DNA from: Arbacia lixula
Taxonomy: Eukaryota; Echinodermata; Echinoidea; Arbacioida; Arbaciidae
Length of the DNA stretch: 64,000 nt
Assembly (NCBI GenBank): GCA_963669155.1
Contig: OZ022577.1
Location: forward strand, 29,422,708 to 29,486,707
Direction: 5' to 3'
Below, in pieces: positions 1 through 28,050 of the stretch (position 1 is its first letter; each line of letters starts with the position of its first letter). The position numbers and the translations under genes were made by a program. The notes under the pieces are model-generated. The model saw nothing but the letters and a program-made list of their open reading frames with translations, was not told where the DNA came from and searched no databases.

Positions 1-986
1 CGTGATGGTTGAATTAAGATATCATATTTCTATCAATGATAACTATTTTGAAAATCACCGAGGCTTAATACTTATTCTGCAAGGTGGTCACTTTGATCAG
101 TTTTAATTTGTTGTAGCCAATTGATCAAATATTGTATCATGATCAATAACTAATAGTATTATATGTTATATAGTACACATTTTATCTATGTACACACGTA
201 GATCTTTGAGATCGACAAAAAATGGATTTCAATAAAGCTTTTCTTGTACTTTTTAATCAATGAAGTTTCATCTGTTTTTTGTTTGTCTCTTCAGAGGGTG
301 TTCAACAGAGAACAAAGCCCCCATGCGAAGATGATTTTAGTGAAAGTAGAGCATCGGGGCATCCCAAAAATGCTCAAAAGTATAATCAGTATATAATGAT
401 TTATACCGGTATTCAAAGTTATATTCTATGCCCTCGGTCTACGGAAATGCATCGCGATTAATCTGAGGGGGGGGGGGGGGGGGGGAGGCAGGGGCTCAAC
501 ATAATGTACAGATTCATAATACACACAATGTCATCCGCTAACAAAGTCGTTCAAAGTAAGCCCCAACGCACAGATTTGTGCCCTTTCAGCGAAACCATCC
601 TTTACGCAAGGCTGTTTACGTGTGTTTCATGCAATTTTCCCCCTGGGGAGTTTTTGTTTTGTCATGATTTGTGTAGCACCTATACAGAGAATCAATTTTT
701 TTTTTCTGAGAAAGAAAGATTACGACACACGTACTGCACGTTGCAACAACCAATCCAAAGCTGACACAGAAATTAGACGTGTGGTCATGCACGTGTACAC
801 AAATATATTTAATTGAATCCCCCAGTAACAACGTTAAGCTAAAAGGTATACAATAATAGTATACTCGAGTGCCGCCCTGAGGGTTTAATGTATATGTCCA
901 CGATTTTCAGGAAAGTGAAATGTCAACCATATTAATGTTCTGTCTGCTGTAATCTATAAATATTTCTTTATTTTCACCGAGTTGCT
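1..986. other. Intergenic or intronic, no gene recognised
   Basis: No protein family is recognisable. A splice-acceptor-like stretch (pyrimidine-rich then CAG, ending at 294) precedes a short open frame running to about 460, but no partner exon or homology supports it. If a gene enters the window from the left, this would be its only candidate exon. The rest is AT-rich non-coding DNA. Confidence 0.4.
467..485. repeat. Poly-G run, 19 G
   Basis: Uninterrupted run of 19 G. It is one of many long G or C homopolymers in the window (others near 5070, 6042, 18425, 19157, 39204, 44386, 45138 and 49119). Such runs can form G-quadruplexes and are also error-prone in sequencing. Confidence 0.9.
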
Positions 987-1185
987 CTAGAGAGAGAGAG
1001 AGTGGAAAGAGAAGGTACAGAGAGACAGCGAAGAGAAGAGAATGCAGAGAGTTAGAAATAAAGAAAACGATACAGAGAGGGTGTGTGAATGAGAGAGAGA
1101 GAAGGAGAAAGAGAAAGAGAGAGAGGGGGGAAGGGGGGGGGAAGATTGGGAGGAGGGGAGGGATGAGGGGTCGAAAGGAGGTTTC
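987..1185. repeat. Purine-rich GA/GGGA tract
   Basis: About 200 bases almost entirely A and G on the + strand, starting with an (AG)n run and ending in G-rich blocks. The long open frames on the opposite strand (Ser/Leu/Pro-rich) are produced by this low complexity and are not genes. Confidence 0.85.
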
Positions 1186-2315
1186 CACGGGAAGAAACAT
1201 TGTCTCCATCTCAGTATGATTACCAACAACCTATGAACAACCATGAATAGCAACGAATGTAAGCTGGCCGTGTTCTGGTTACCATGGTTTCTGGGCATTG
1301 ATTGATATTGTTCTTTTAAATTCAATGGAAATTCTGGTTCCGCTTCGTACCGTGCACGCTTACAGATTGTCTGATGGAGGAGGGGGGGGGGAGTGTAAAG
1401 GGGTGTACCCCTCCCGCCGTAGAAAGATTTTGTATTTTCAATCTGTAAGAGAGTCCCTGTAGTACACTTAAAATAAATAGATGTATCTCATTTTATTTGC
1501 ATCACCCAACAAATATTATGAATAGCCTAAAATTAGTTCATGATTTGCCATATGTTGTTGTAGTCTCAATCCTAACTTTAGCTAGTCATCTGGAGCCGGG
1601 ATTGGATTTCGAAGGGAATTTTCCTATTCGTGATTAAATTATTAAATTTTGATGCTTTGAAGGAGGGATTTGAAAGCAAGTCATGTCCCCATTCGGAAAA
1701 AAGTAGGTCTGGTGCTGAGTCATGCCAATCCCCTTTGATGGTGAGGACAATTTGTGATTTAAAGCATTGTCCCATGGGATTTGCCGCCATTTTCAACCCA
1801 CAAGATTCTTTCTGCCAGAAGAATCATGAATTATTAATGAAACTGCTTTTCCTTCTGTGTCCTTATTTCTTTCCCAATCTATTATCTTACCCGTCAAAAG
1901 CCACCTTTTCTAAGCCACCTTTATGAAACAGCGTACATGTCCCAAAATATATTTATTCTTAGCTCACACTTCAAACTGCTGTTTCCCTTTGGATTTCTGC
2001 AGTTACCAGCTCTCAAATCATTATAAGGTAATTCATAATTCATCATAAAGTATTACTTTGATGAAGTTTCCATTCGAGTAGAAAATGTGAGCAATGGAAC
2101 GTGCAACAGCTAATGACTGCTCATTGAAAAATGAGTTTGTGAAGCCTGCGCATCAGTAAGTTGTCAGACAGTCTCCGAAATGGTAGATTAGGCAGGCAAG
2201 ATAAGACAGTGAAAGTACGACTGCATGTCTCAGTGAACATGGGCAGCTCCCTATAGCACGACAAGGGAGTCAAGCTGTGTGCGATGATACAAATCAGTAT
2301 CGAAGGAGGCAGCTT
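1186..2315. other. Non-coding, nothing recognised
   Basis: AT-rich sequence with a short G run near 1381-1391. No recognisable gene, RNA or transposon was seen. Confidence 0.4.
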
Positions 2316-2319
2316 TATT

Positions 2320-3910
2320 GCTCTCCACTCGTAGTGCGATGACGTTAGCCGATGTGGCGCCACGAGACACAATGTTCTGGCTTGTGTTAATATTAATTAA
2401 TCAACGCCTGTAACTAATCAAAATATGTACAACTGCTTTCCCTTTCTCCAACCCACTTCCCTTCTCACACCTTCTATTGCCACCCCCGCCCTTGTATTAC
2501 CTACGGTACATCGTAGTCAACATGACCTTAATCAAAAACCTCATTTTTGATGAGCATACATCACTCAGATATGCAGTAAGACAAGAGACACAATGTGCTA
2601 GCGGGATGAATATCAATGAATCAATGTCTGTAGACTAGATGTGCACAACCCATCCCCGTTTCATTCATTTCCACTCCCGCCCCTTCTACACGTTACCTAC
2701 TTTATAATGACACGAGTTTCATTAAAACCCCCTATTTATTAGCAGCCGATCTCTCAGATATACAGTAAGACAAGAAACACGATGTACTTGCTGGTGTCAA
2801 TATTACTGAACGAATGCCAGCAGACTAAGATAATGCAAAACTGATTTCCCTTCCTCCAACAGGCACACTCCCCATTTCCAACCCCCATTTCTCTCGCCAC
2901 CCTGCTACCGCACATTATCTACGGTTCCTCATAGTCAACCTGACCTTAATCAAAACCTCCTTTTTTATGAGCACACCATCACTCGGGTATGCAGGAAGAC
3001 ACGATGTACGATGTACGAGTGGAATAAATATTAATGAATCAATGTCTGTCAAATAAGTCATAACGTGCACAACTGATTTCCCTTCCTCCCACACACTCCC
3101 CATTTAACACCTCGCATTCTCTTGCCGCCCTCCCAGCGGACGTTATCTACAGTTCCTCATAGTCAACATGACCTTAATCAAAGCCTTTTTTTTATGCCAT
3201 CACTCAGATAATATGCAGTAAGGCACGATGTAATCAATGTCTGTACAATAAGTCATAAAGTGCACATTACTGATTTCCCTTCCTCAATCACACTCCCCAT
3301 TTCACACCTCCCATTCTCTCGCCGCCCTGCAACCGCATGACCTTAATCGCAGTCTTTTTTATGAGCATGCCATCACTCAGATATGCAGTAAAGCACGAAA
3401 CACGATGTACTAGGTAAATGAATGTTAATAAATCAATGTCTGTAGACTTATTAATAATGTGCACAACTTTCTCCGACCCACTCCCCATTTCATTCCTTTC
3501 CACTCCCTCCCCTTCTCTTCTACCATATACGTCACCTACATTATAATGACATGAGCTTCATCAAAACCTCCTTTTCTATGAGCATACCGTCACTCAGACA
3601 TGCAGTATGACACGATACACGATGTATATACTAGCGGAATGAATATTAATGAATCAATGTCTGTATACTAGATAATAATGTGCACAACTAAACCGTTTCC
3701 CTTCCTCCAACACACTCACCTTTTCACCCCTGTTCCCATTTTCCATTCTCTCTCCCTCTCTTCTCCTACAACATGATATCATGAGTTTAATCGAAACTTC
3801 CCTTTTTTATGAGCATGTCATCACTCAGACATGCTGTAAGACACAAGACACGAGGTACAAGGTGGTTTTGATATTAACGAACCAATGCATGTACATTCTT
3901 CAAGGTCATA
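2320..3910. repeat. Diverged tandem satellite, about 8 units of 160-230 bp
   Basis: A unit recurs about eight times. It contains the words GTCAACATGACCTTAATCAA, a block CATCACTCAGATATGCAGTA, then GACACGATGTA, then AATGAATCAATGTCTGTA, then a C-rich TTTCCCTTCCTCCAACACAC-type segment. The block positions step along at roughly 2335, 2565, 2760, 2990, 3215, 3380, 3600 and 3830. The copies differ by many substitutions and small indels, so the array is old. The minus-strand open frames inside it are repeats of each other and not genes. Confidence 0.8.
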
Positions 3911-4016
3911 GTAGCACAAACCTGACGTAGAGAGACAGACAGAGGAGAGGTTGGATGGATGACACTAAAGAGTTTGAGGGTGTTAAATGGATGCGACAAG
4001 AACAAGAAAGAAGAAA

Positions 4017-4478
4017 TTAAAGGGAAAGTCTATCCTGAATCAAAATTACTTTTATTGAAAGCAAAAACATATAAGTAGAAGTTTGACGAAAATCCGTCTT
4101 AAGGACAAGAAAGGTTTGATTTTGTGACGTCACGTGCGAGATGCTCTCCGTATCAGGTTTTGTAATATTCATTTTGAAAATTGTTATTTTCATATAAGGA
4201 TGTACAAGATGTTACCTGTAGGCTACATTTGATGTATCATTGAACATATGTTTTACACACATATCTCTATAAAATAAATTATTAATTATTATTATTATTA
4301 TCAATTCGTGCATCAAAAAAGGAACAGGGGGAATTCATAAGGAAATAGTACAGAACATAATGGTGAAAGCATCTCGCACGTGACGTCACAAAATGAAATC
4401 TTTAAAGATATCATAATTTCTTTCATGTTTTTGCTTTTATCAAAACCAACTTAACTTAAGGGTCGACTTTCCCTTTAA
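4017..4478. mobile_element. Fold-back MITE with TTAAAGGGAAAGTC ends
   Basis: Perfect 14-bp terminal inverted repeats, TTAAAGGGAAAGTC at 4017-4030 and its reverse complement at 4465-4478. The inverted similarity continues far inside the element, including the arms at 4121-4145 and 4370-4392, where a CRE-like TGACGTCA overlaps the E-box CACGTG. There is no transposase frame, so the element is non-autonomous. A related copy lies at 20920-21425 and a shorter element with similar ends at 8547-8799. The TTAA at each end suggests a TTAA-targeting or similar cut-and-paste superfamily, but the superfamily is not determined. Confidence 0.8.
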
Positions 4479-5890
4479 ATGTAACGGTGATGAAGAGGCA
4501 TTTCTTCTGTAGTGGAGAGCCATGCTATATAGTTTCAAGTTGCGAGCTAATTTATCTTACTCACTGGATCATAAACAAAGAGGATAAGAATACAATATCA
4601 ATACCAACCAATATACATAAATTACATTGATAAATTACTAAGTGACTGGGTAGCAGCCAGGAAGGACGCAGCCTTATAAATAGCTGACCCCAGATTCCAT
4701 AGATTCCATGCACAAGATTTGTGGAACTGTGTTTTGTACATATCCGTCTCAGATGAAGAAGGACCGTGTGTACGACACAAACTAGTACAGTTCTATATGA
4801 TATTATTTTGTTTGCTTCATATATTGAGAAATGATCCGTTAATGGCTCATAAACATTTTCACTTGCCTAGGAAGAAGAAAAATTACAAAAAAGTGATGAT
4901 TTTTAAAACCCACTATACCTTTGCGAAGGTAAATTGTGAATACTGTTTATTTAGTTGTTGCTATCTTCGTTAGATAACACTGTTTCGGATGGATGCTCAG
5001 CTCGGGTGCTCATGTGCATACAATATGTTCAGATTCTGTCAGTTTGCTTTGGTTTTAACCACCCCTCCCCCCCCCCCCCCTTCTGCTGCCCTCTATTCAT
5101 CATTCATCGCGCGACCTACGAATTCACCGCATGGGGACCGAGGGAAGAAAGTGACTGTACCCGTTTTGAGCGATGAGGGTGTATATTCGATCGTTGAAAT
5201 AACGCAAGCGTACACAAGAGATCAGTGACACAAGTCCAGGTTATTTATTAGGTATTTAGGCATAGTATTATATCGATTAGACCGAACTGAGCAATGAGGC
5301 CCTATGTGCATTACTGTTTGTCAACTTCACTGATTTTCCAAATTGTCATTAAAAAACATCAATACCCACACTTCATTATTTCCCTTTGGTAACCGAAATT
5401 ACAAATTCCCCCATACTTATTCAATAAATATATGACGTGTAGGCCTAGCCTAAAATAGTTTTACTTATGTTATCAGTTTTGAGGAACATCTCATGGCCTA
5501 TTATCACTGTCATGGATTATGAATCTCCATGATTATGGCGAAAGAACTTTCGAGCCTACTTAGGCTTTGCTATTGCTATCTTCATTAGACAACGCAGCTC
5601 ATTTGCATACGATAGGCCTACCAGGCCTATTTTACTAGTTGTTAGGCCAAACTGAACAAGCTTACTCCCTGGTCCTATGATAGCAGGCAAGACAAGTCTT
5701 CACCTCCAGTTTTTCATTCACATAATAGCGAAAATTCCGTGGATGTAAGGCACTGTGTAGCTAGGATACCCTGTTGAGCAAGGTCAATATCCCATGAAAA
5801 CACCCCAATATACATAAGAAAAATCCTTCGTTGGGAATGTTGTGAGGGGCGGTTGTGACAGCACACCCCCATCCCTCGTGAATTCTCCAT
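4479..5890. other. Intergenic, no gene recognised
   Basis: No recognisable gene. There is a C-run around 5068-5081. Small open frames in this stretch have no family signature and start without supporting context. Confidence 0.4.
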
Positions 5891-5896
5891 ATAAAC

Positions 5897-6285
5897 CACT
5901 ATATAAAGAGCTCGACCCACACCCCTCCCTCCAATCCCCCCTCACTTCCCCTCTCCGCTACCCGGCCCTCACACCCCCCCCCCGCCCCCCCCGCCCCCCC
6001 CCGCCCCCCCCCTCCGATACCCCCTCCCATCCCGCCTTCCACCCCCCCCCCCCCCCCCCCCCCACCCCACCCCCTTCATCACATCGATTTCGATCCGAGC
6101 GCGCCGCGGGTCGCACCCACTTATCTCTCCATTCAGTGGTCGAACTCGCGTCACAGCCGGAAAAACTTTGTGCACGAAAGACACCATACATGGTACGTGT
6201 GTACGGTTGGCCTACATTCTACGGTAGACGATGGACTAGTACAGTCTGACTGCTCCGCCAAGACATTCAAGCAAAGTAGACTCAG
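5897..6285 (+). promoter_or_regulatory. KPTN: Probable KPTN promoter and non-coding first exon
   Basis: A TATA-like TATAAAG lies at 5902-5908. It is followed by a very C-rich stretch (about 5925-6080, including a 22-C run at 6042-6063) and then by a CpG-containing segment. A strong donor, CTCAG|GTGAGC, ends a possible untranslated exon at 6285. A matching acceptor, TTTTATGTACAG, lies just before 6864, 61 bases upstream of the KPTN start codon. Transcript data would be needed to confirm the exon. The call rests on splice-site quality and position only. Confidence 0.4.
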
Positions 6286-6863
6286 GTGAGCTATTGATAT
6301 TAAAATCTTGGTTTCGTTCTCATGAGATGGCACTCATGCAGAAAAGTAGATTTACTTTCGCGTTTGCGCAAAGAAGATAAAATAAGGACGTAGATGATGT
6401 TGCAGCCAGACACTGGCAGACACTGCACTCCGCGGCAGCTCCCCCGCTCCTCCGGGCCTCCGGCCGCTCAGCTTGTCGATCGGAGGCGCAACTGCGGCAG
6501 CTAGCTAACTGGCTGCTTGTCATGTGTAGCTAAGTTGTAGACTTAATTAGGCTATTCAGCTGTCGGAAGATCAGATCAATATTCATGTTTTAATTGTTAA
6601 TGAAAAAGAAAGGCTGGATCGTAAAAAAAAAAAATGTTCTGATATCTACCTGTTGATGTATATTATTTATATCTCGTTTACGGTTTAGGTTGCCTTCTGT
6701 GCCAAAATATATGTGATTTAGATGGGGTGGTTACTTAGGTTTTTGCATGTAATTAATTAAATTCTGGGAGTACAGCATTCCATTGGTTTCCCATAGTCTA
6801 TATTACTACTACCCCTTACCTTAAATCAAAGTGTTTCATGTATGACAATTCTTTTATGTACAG
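6286..6863 (+). other. Probable 5' UTR intron of KPTN
   Basis: Sequence between the candidate donor at 6286 and the candidate acceptor ending at 6863. It contains a GC-rich block with several CpGs (about 6425-6500) that could be an alternative start-site region. No coding potential is recognised. Confidence 0.3.
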
Positions 6864-6924
6864 CTTAGTGTGAGTAAAACCAGCACACCCCAGGTCACAA
6901 TCAGAGAGGCCAGAAACCACCACA

Positions 6925-22933
<16,009 letters not shown>

Positions 22934-23330
22934 CAAGGACCTGTTGGACAAGACGTCCATGAAGACCTCCATGAAGACCTCCTTGAAGATCCAAATTCAG
23001 CTACAAAAAAAATTGTGAAAGAACAATGAAGCAATTAGATAGAGTTTGAAGAGAATGATGCCTCTATCCTTTGAGAACAGAAGCTGCCATGAACATCAAT
23101 AAACATTTTGGGAATTGTCTCTTTGGTGAACTGGGCTCCCTGGCAGAAAATAATTATCGTAGAGAATTTGTTAAGGCAACCAAACCAGAAAATAAAGCCG
23201 TTTCCAAGGTTTCAAGGTTCGATTGTGAAAAAAGAACATAGCAGGACAATATGGTTTTGGGGTGGGTGAATACTTGGTGCCGACAACATTTCGTCATGCT
23301 GTAATAAATTGTTGGTGCTGAAACCAACAC
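22934..23330 (+). other. KPTN: KPTN 3' UTR with two AATAAA signals
   Basis: Polyadenylation hexamers AATAAA lie at 23098-23103 and 23303-23308. Either would end the transcript 165-400 bases after the stop codon. An imperfect 12-bp tandem repeat (CATGAAGACCTC) lies at 22957-22990. The 3' end is inferred from the hexamers only. Confidence 0.55.
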
Positions 23331-24420
23331 CTTCACATGAAAACAAAATGTGTGTCTACGCAGGAAGGTGGAAACGTACCAGTCAACTATGCGCAGTCAA
23401 AATATCTCTAGTGTTCACCCAAATTTATCTTTAATGGATAGAAATGCTGAATCTAGTTTAGAAAAAGTGATATAAACACATTAAAGATATACCCAATCCA
23501 CTTACATATTACCAGTAGACAAAAAGTATATTCTCTCAAAGTATATATTTATTGAAAAAAATTACATTTCCTTATCATGGTTGTCAAGGTGTTGAACATT
23601 GTTGATGCGGATGTCAGAAATTGGACCAGGCGACACACATCCATTGAGGAAAGACTATGCCTACCTGTCATTGTATATAATGCCTGGGTCACACCTTTCC
23701 ACATTTCGCTTGCATATTGCTGTGTATTTCCTGAACGCATATGTAAGCAGATATACCCACCGAAGCGTAGTAACGCATGTTCATGATGTACTTACTCAAT
23801 ACGCAGACTAGAGCATAGACCTGCGTTGGTCGGTCGCTAATTTTAACATTGTCTAACTCTAGCAAGCAAACGCAAGGTTTAATCGCCTATGAGTGGATGC
23901 GAGTGTTAAACAGTGAATGGGAGCAAGAGCAAGCGACATTGAGGGACCTAGCGCAGGAATATGCCATAAATTGCACGCCTTTTTTTTGGAGCGCGTATCG
24001 CTGCCTAAAGCTGTACTTCCCACACGATTGACCTCGCTGTAGCTTGTTATTGTTCGCATGATTGCGCATATTGTTGCGCCTTTGCTCGCGTCCTGCTCCC
24101 AGCAACACCATTTGTTGCGATTGCCTTCCACTGTGCTTTGAGCTTAGCTTGTGCACCACTTCAGAAACTTTTAATGATTGTGATTGGCCATGGTTGATAT
24201 TTCTATTCATGATTTTTTTGACTGAATATATATATATATATATATATATACCAAAATATGCAAAGTGTAAACACAATGGCTCACCTCCCGGGCATTGTCT
24301 ACCTGTATGTGCTGGGTAAGTGTGGGCAGAAACAGAAGACGTCAATCAATCCTGATATACGCAATACTTAATGCCTGGGAGTGAAAATAGATATGAAATG
24401 TCTATATTTGTGCAGGTATG
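23331..24420. other. Intergenic, possible eroded transposon
   Basis: A stretch with more CpG at 23800-24130 contains weakly inverted segments (GGGAGCAAGAGCAAGCGAC near 23919 against the complement of a GCTCGCGTCCTGCTCCCAG segment near 24084). It may be an old element. An (AT)n run is at 24226-24250. No gene recognised. Confidence 0.35.
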
Positions 24421-25284
24421 TTATTCAGTGGTATGTCAAAATCAACTACATGTATAATTGTATTTTTATACGTCTTGATATCGTGTATCAAATTACACAA
24501 TTTGCATGCATTTGGCATTCATACAAGCAATGCATGTTGTAATGAGTACTACGCTTTATTGTGAGGAAGATTTTTAGACAAATTCATTGCTTGCACACTT
24601 TGTCACCGTTTTCACTGGGATATAAGCAGGATTTTGATTGTTTAACTGAAATTAAATGCAGGTATATGATTTTTCTTATATATCCATGGATGGATGGCTC
24701 TTTATTAAGTTTTCATTGAGTCTTGTTAATTTAATGACAAAATATACTGGTATTATAATATTATACAGGACATAATGACCTTTTCAAAATGACAGAGAAG
24801 ATATGAAACAAGAGAGTGTATTGTGTAGGTTTAAGAGTAACTCTGGTCAGAGTTATTCAGTGGTATGTCAAAATCAACTACATGTATAATTGTATTTTTA
24901 TACGTCTTGATATTGTGTATCAAATTACACAATTTGCATGCATTTGGCATTCATACAAGCAATGCATGTTGTAATGAGTACTACGCTCTATTGTGAGGAA
25001 GATTTTTAGACAAATTCATTGCTTGCACACTTTGTCACCGTTTTCACTGTGATATAAGCAGGATTTTGATTGTTTAACTGAAATTAAATGCAGGTATATG
25101 ATTTTTCTTATATATCCATGGATGGATGGCTCTTTATTAAGTTTTCATTGAGTCTTGTTAATTTAATGACAAAATATACTGGTATTATAATATTATACAG
25201 GACATAATGACCTTTTCAAAATGACAGAGAAGATATGAAACAAGAGAGTGTATTGTGTAGGTTTAAGAGTAACTCTGGTCAGAG
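24421..25284. repeat. Recent tandem duplication, 2 x 432 bp
   Basis: 24421-24852 and 24853-25284 are the same 432 bases with only about three differences that I can find (around 24482, 24556 and 24619 against their partners). The unit contains no recognised gene. Such identity means a very recent duplication or an assembly duplication of two haplotypes. Confidence 0.95.
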
Positions 25285-26080
25285 TTTAAGTTTTGGTATA
25301 TTCCCATTAATTGCAGACACATAGAAAGAGATCAAGAAAAAATGAAGGAAAGTTTTCTCTTGTTGATAGAGGCAAAGTAGTCACTCAGTCCTATTTTTCA
25401 TGCTAAACCTTTGTATCTCAGAACAGAGGCCCTCTGTGTGATGTGTGTGTATTTCTGTGCAAAAAAATGGACAATGGTACATGAAGAGTCGAGTACAATT
25501 TGGCGTATTTTGATGTCCTAAATTTCCCATTTTTTCTCCAGGAAACTGATTTCCTAGTGTCTTTGCACATAATGTATTATTGATAACATGTTTGGCCTTG
25601 CATGCAACAATATAGATGAGGTCTCTATAATCACTATATATGTATTACAAAAAGAGTATATCAGTAAACTTTTATGGCATAAGTTGTACAAAAAATGAAT
25701 GAATTAAAATTATATAACTAATTATCTAATGTCTATGAAAGGATGTATGGTTAGTTTCTGAAGGTGGGTTCGCAATAGAATGCTGCCATCAATAGAACTT
25801 GGTCGCAGACAAAAGGAAATCATTTCCTTGGGGAAAAAAGGAGTTTAGGACACAGCAACATTTAATTTCGTAGCAGAAAAGTGGAGCTGTGACATCAAGG
25901 TACTATGACCAAGTTTCTTTGATCTTCATATCATAAAAACACATTTATATCTTCCTCATAAATTGTCAGTTTTTCCTGAAACATTTTAAGAATGTTTTTT
26001 TTTTTCTGCTTTGAGAGCAACTTATTTCTGGACCAGGGTTGCCTTTGAAGATTTACAGAGGAAAATTTGGGAGAATGATG
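25285..26080. other. Intergenic, nothing recognised
   Basis: AT-rich sequence with no gene, RNA or repeat that I can identify. Confidence 0.5.
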
Positions 26081-26084
26081 GAGA

Positions 26085-26152
26085 CAGGAACCATGAAGTT
26101 ATCAACCTATGTTGATCCCTTCATAGAGGAGTCATGGGAGAAAGGAGGAATG

Positions 26153-26215
<63 letters not shown>

Positions 26216-26292
26216 AGAGGGATGGAGATGTGATCCATGGAGTTATCAACCTAGGTTGATCCCTTCATAGAGGAGTCATGAAGGAAAGGAGG

Positions 26293-26351
<59 letters not shown>

Positions 26352-26966
26352 GGATGGAGATGTGATCCATGGAGTTATCAACCTAGGTTGATCCCTTCAT
26401 AGAGGAGTCATGAAGGAAAGGAGGAATGGAGAGAGAGGTGGAGAGAGAGAAAGAGGGAAAGAGAGAGATGGAGATGTGATCCATGGAGTTATCAACCTAA
26501 GTTGATCCCTTCATAGAGGAGTCAAGAAGGAAAGGAGGAATGGAGAGAGAGAGAGAGAGAGGGGGGGGGGGATGGAGACGTGATCCATGGAGTTATCAAG
26601 TTGGGTTGATCCCTTCATAGAGGAGTCATGAAGGAAAGGAGGAATGGAGAGAGAGACAGAGAGAGAGGTGGAGAGAGAGAAAGAGGGAAAGAGAGAGATG
26701 GAGATGTGATCCATGGAGTTATCAACCTAAGTTGATTCCTTCATATAGGAGTCACGAGGGAAAGGAGGAATGGAGAGAGAGGGAGAGAGAGAGAGAGATG
26801 GAGATGTGATCCATGGAGTTATCAACCTAAGTTGATTCCTTCATATAGGAGTCACGAGGGAAAGGAGGAATGGAGAGAGAGGGAGAGAGAGAGAGATGGA
26901 GATGTGATCCATGGAGTTATCAACCTATGTTGATCCCTTCATATAGGAGTCACGAGGGAAAGGAGG

Positions 26967-27003
<37 letters not shown>

Positions 27004-27081
27004 ATGGAGAAGTGATCCATGGAGTTATCAAGTTGGGTTGATCCCTTCATAGAGGAGTCACGATGAGGAAAAGGAGGAATG

Positions 27082-27124
<43 letters not shown>

Positions 27125-27478
27125 GAGACGTGATCCATGGAGTTATCAAGTTGGGTTGATCCCTTCATAGAGGAGTCATGAAGGAAAGGAGGAATGGAGA
27201 GAGAGGTGGAGAGAGAGAAAGAGGGAAAGAGAGAGATGGAGATGTGATCCATGGAGTTATCAACCTAAGTTGATTCCTTCATATAGGAGTCACGAGGGAA
27301 AGGAGGAATGGAGAGAGAGGGAGAGAGAGAGAGAGATGGAGATGTGATCCATGGAGTTATCAACCTAAGTTGATTCCTTCATATAGAAGTCACGAGGGAA
27401 AGGAGGAATGGAGAGAGAGAAAGAGAGAGAGAGAGAAACAGACAGAGAGAGAGAGAGAGAGAGACAGAGAGGGAGTTA
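26085..27478. repeat. Minisatellite, 12 units of about 100-140 bp with (GA)n blocks
   Basis: Each unit reads GTGATCCATGGAGTTATCAA, a TTGA-type core, CCCTTCATAGAGGAGTCATG, AAGGAAAGGAGGAATGGA and then a (GA)n block of variable length. The core in some units is a perfect palindrome, ATCAACCTAGGTTGAT. Cores sit near 26099, 26240, 26374, 26487, 26595, 26718, 26819, 26918, 27024, 27144, 27258 and 27358. Unit variants recur in the same order at 26595-26885 and 27144-27410, a higher-order repeat. Open frames inside are repeat artefacts. Confidence 0.95.
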
Positions 27479-27479
27479 T

Positions 27480-28050
27480 GGAGTTTCAAACTTCTAATTA
27501 GTGACAAAATCACTTTGCGGGCTTCTCTGCTCAGAGTTGTATAATGAAAATTTTGATTTTTCTTAAAATTATATATTATTCTACCTTTGGATTTGATACA
27601 TCATAAGACATTGTTTTACACACACTTCTATGAAAAAAACAACAACAGAAAGGGTCTTTATTGGAATCATACACTACACAATTATGGAAGGGTGGCTCAC
27701 ACAATTTTTTAAAGAATTTGTTTTGACTAAAGAAAATATAATTTTATGTGAATATCAAGTTTCAAAGAATCCCTACAACTGCCAAAGAGGAATATCAAGT
27801 AAGTATTGAGGACCTAGATAAAGAAAGGATGTATTCGAATGTTAATTTTCCGTACATTTGGCCTTACAAGCTATGCTTTTTTAGGTTTCCCTCCATACTA
27901 ATTTATACAATTCAATTTTTTTTTGCCAGTTCAAGATGAACTATCCTGATATATATTTGTTTATACCTTGTTGATTCCTTGTATTCAAGTATATTATTGT
28001 TGGACATTATTATGGAAAAAAAATCAAATCAATGTGTAGACACATTTCGT
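27480..28050. other. Intergenic, nothing recognised
   Basis: AT-rich. A short open frame at 27748-27939 has no family signature. Confidence 0.45.

Noticed and set aside
279-461. Short frame after a splice-acceptor-like site as an upstream gene's last exon
   Set aside because: No homology and no partner exon in the window; kept only as a note in the first stretch.
26511-27252. Repeated minus-strand frames MDHISISLFPSF and similar
   Set aside because: They repeat with the minisatellite unit and are broken by its (GA)n blocks.
26085-27478. CRISPR-like array of repeats and spacers
   Set aside because: Animal nuclear DNA; the spacers are (GA)n and the units are 100-140 bp, so this is a minisatellite.
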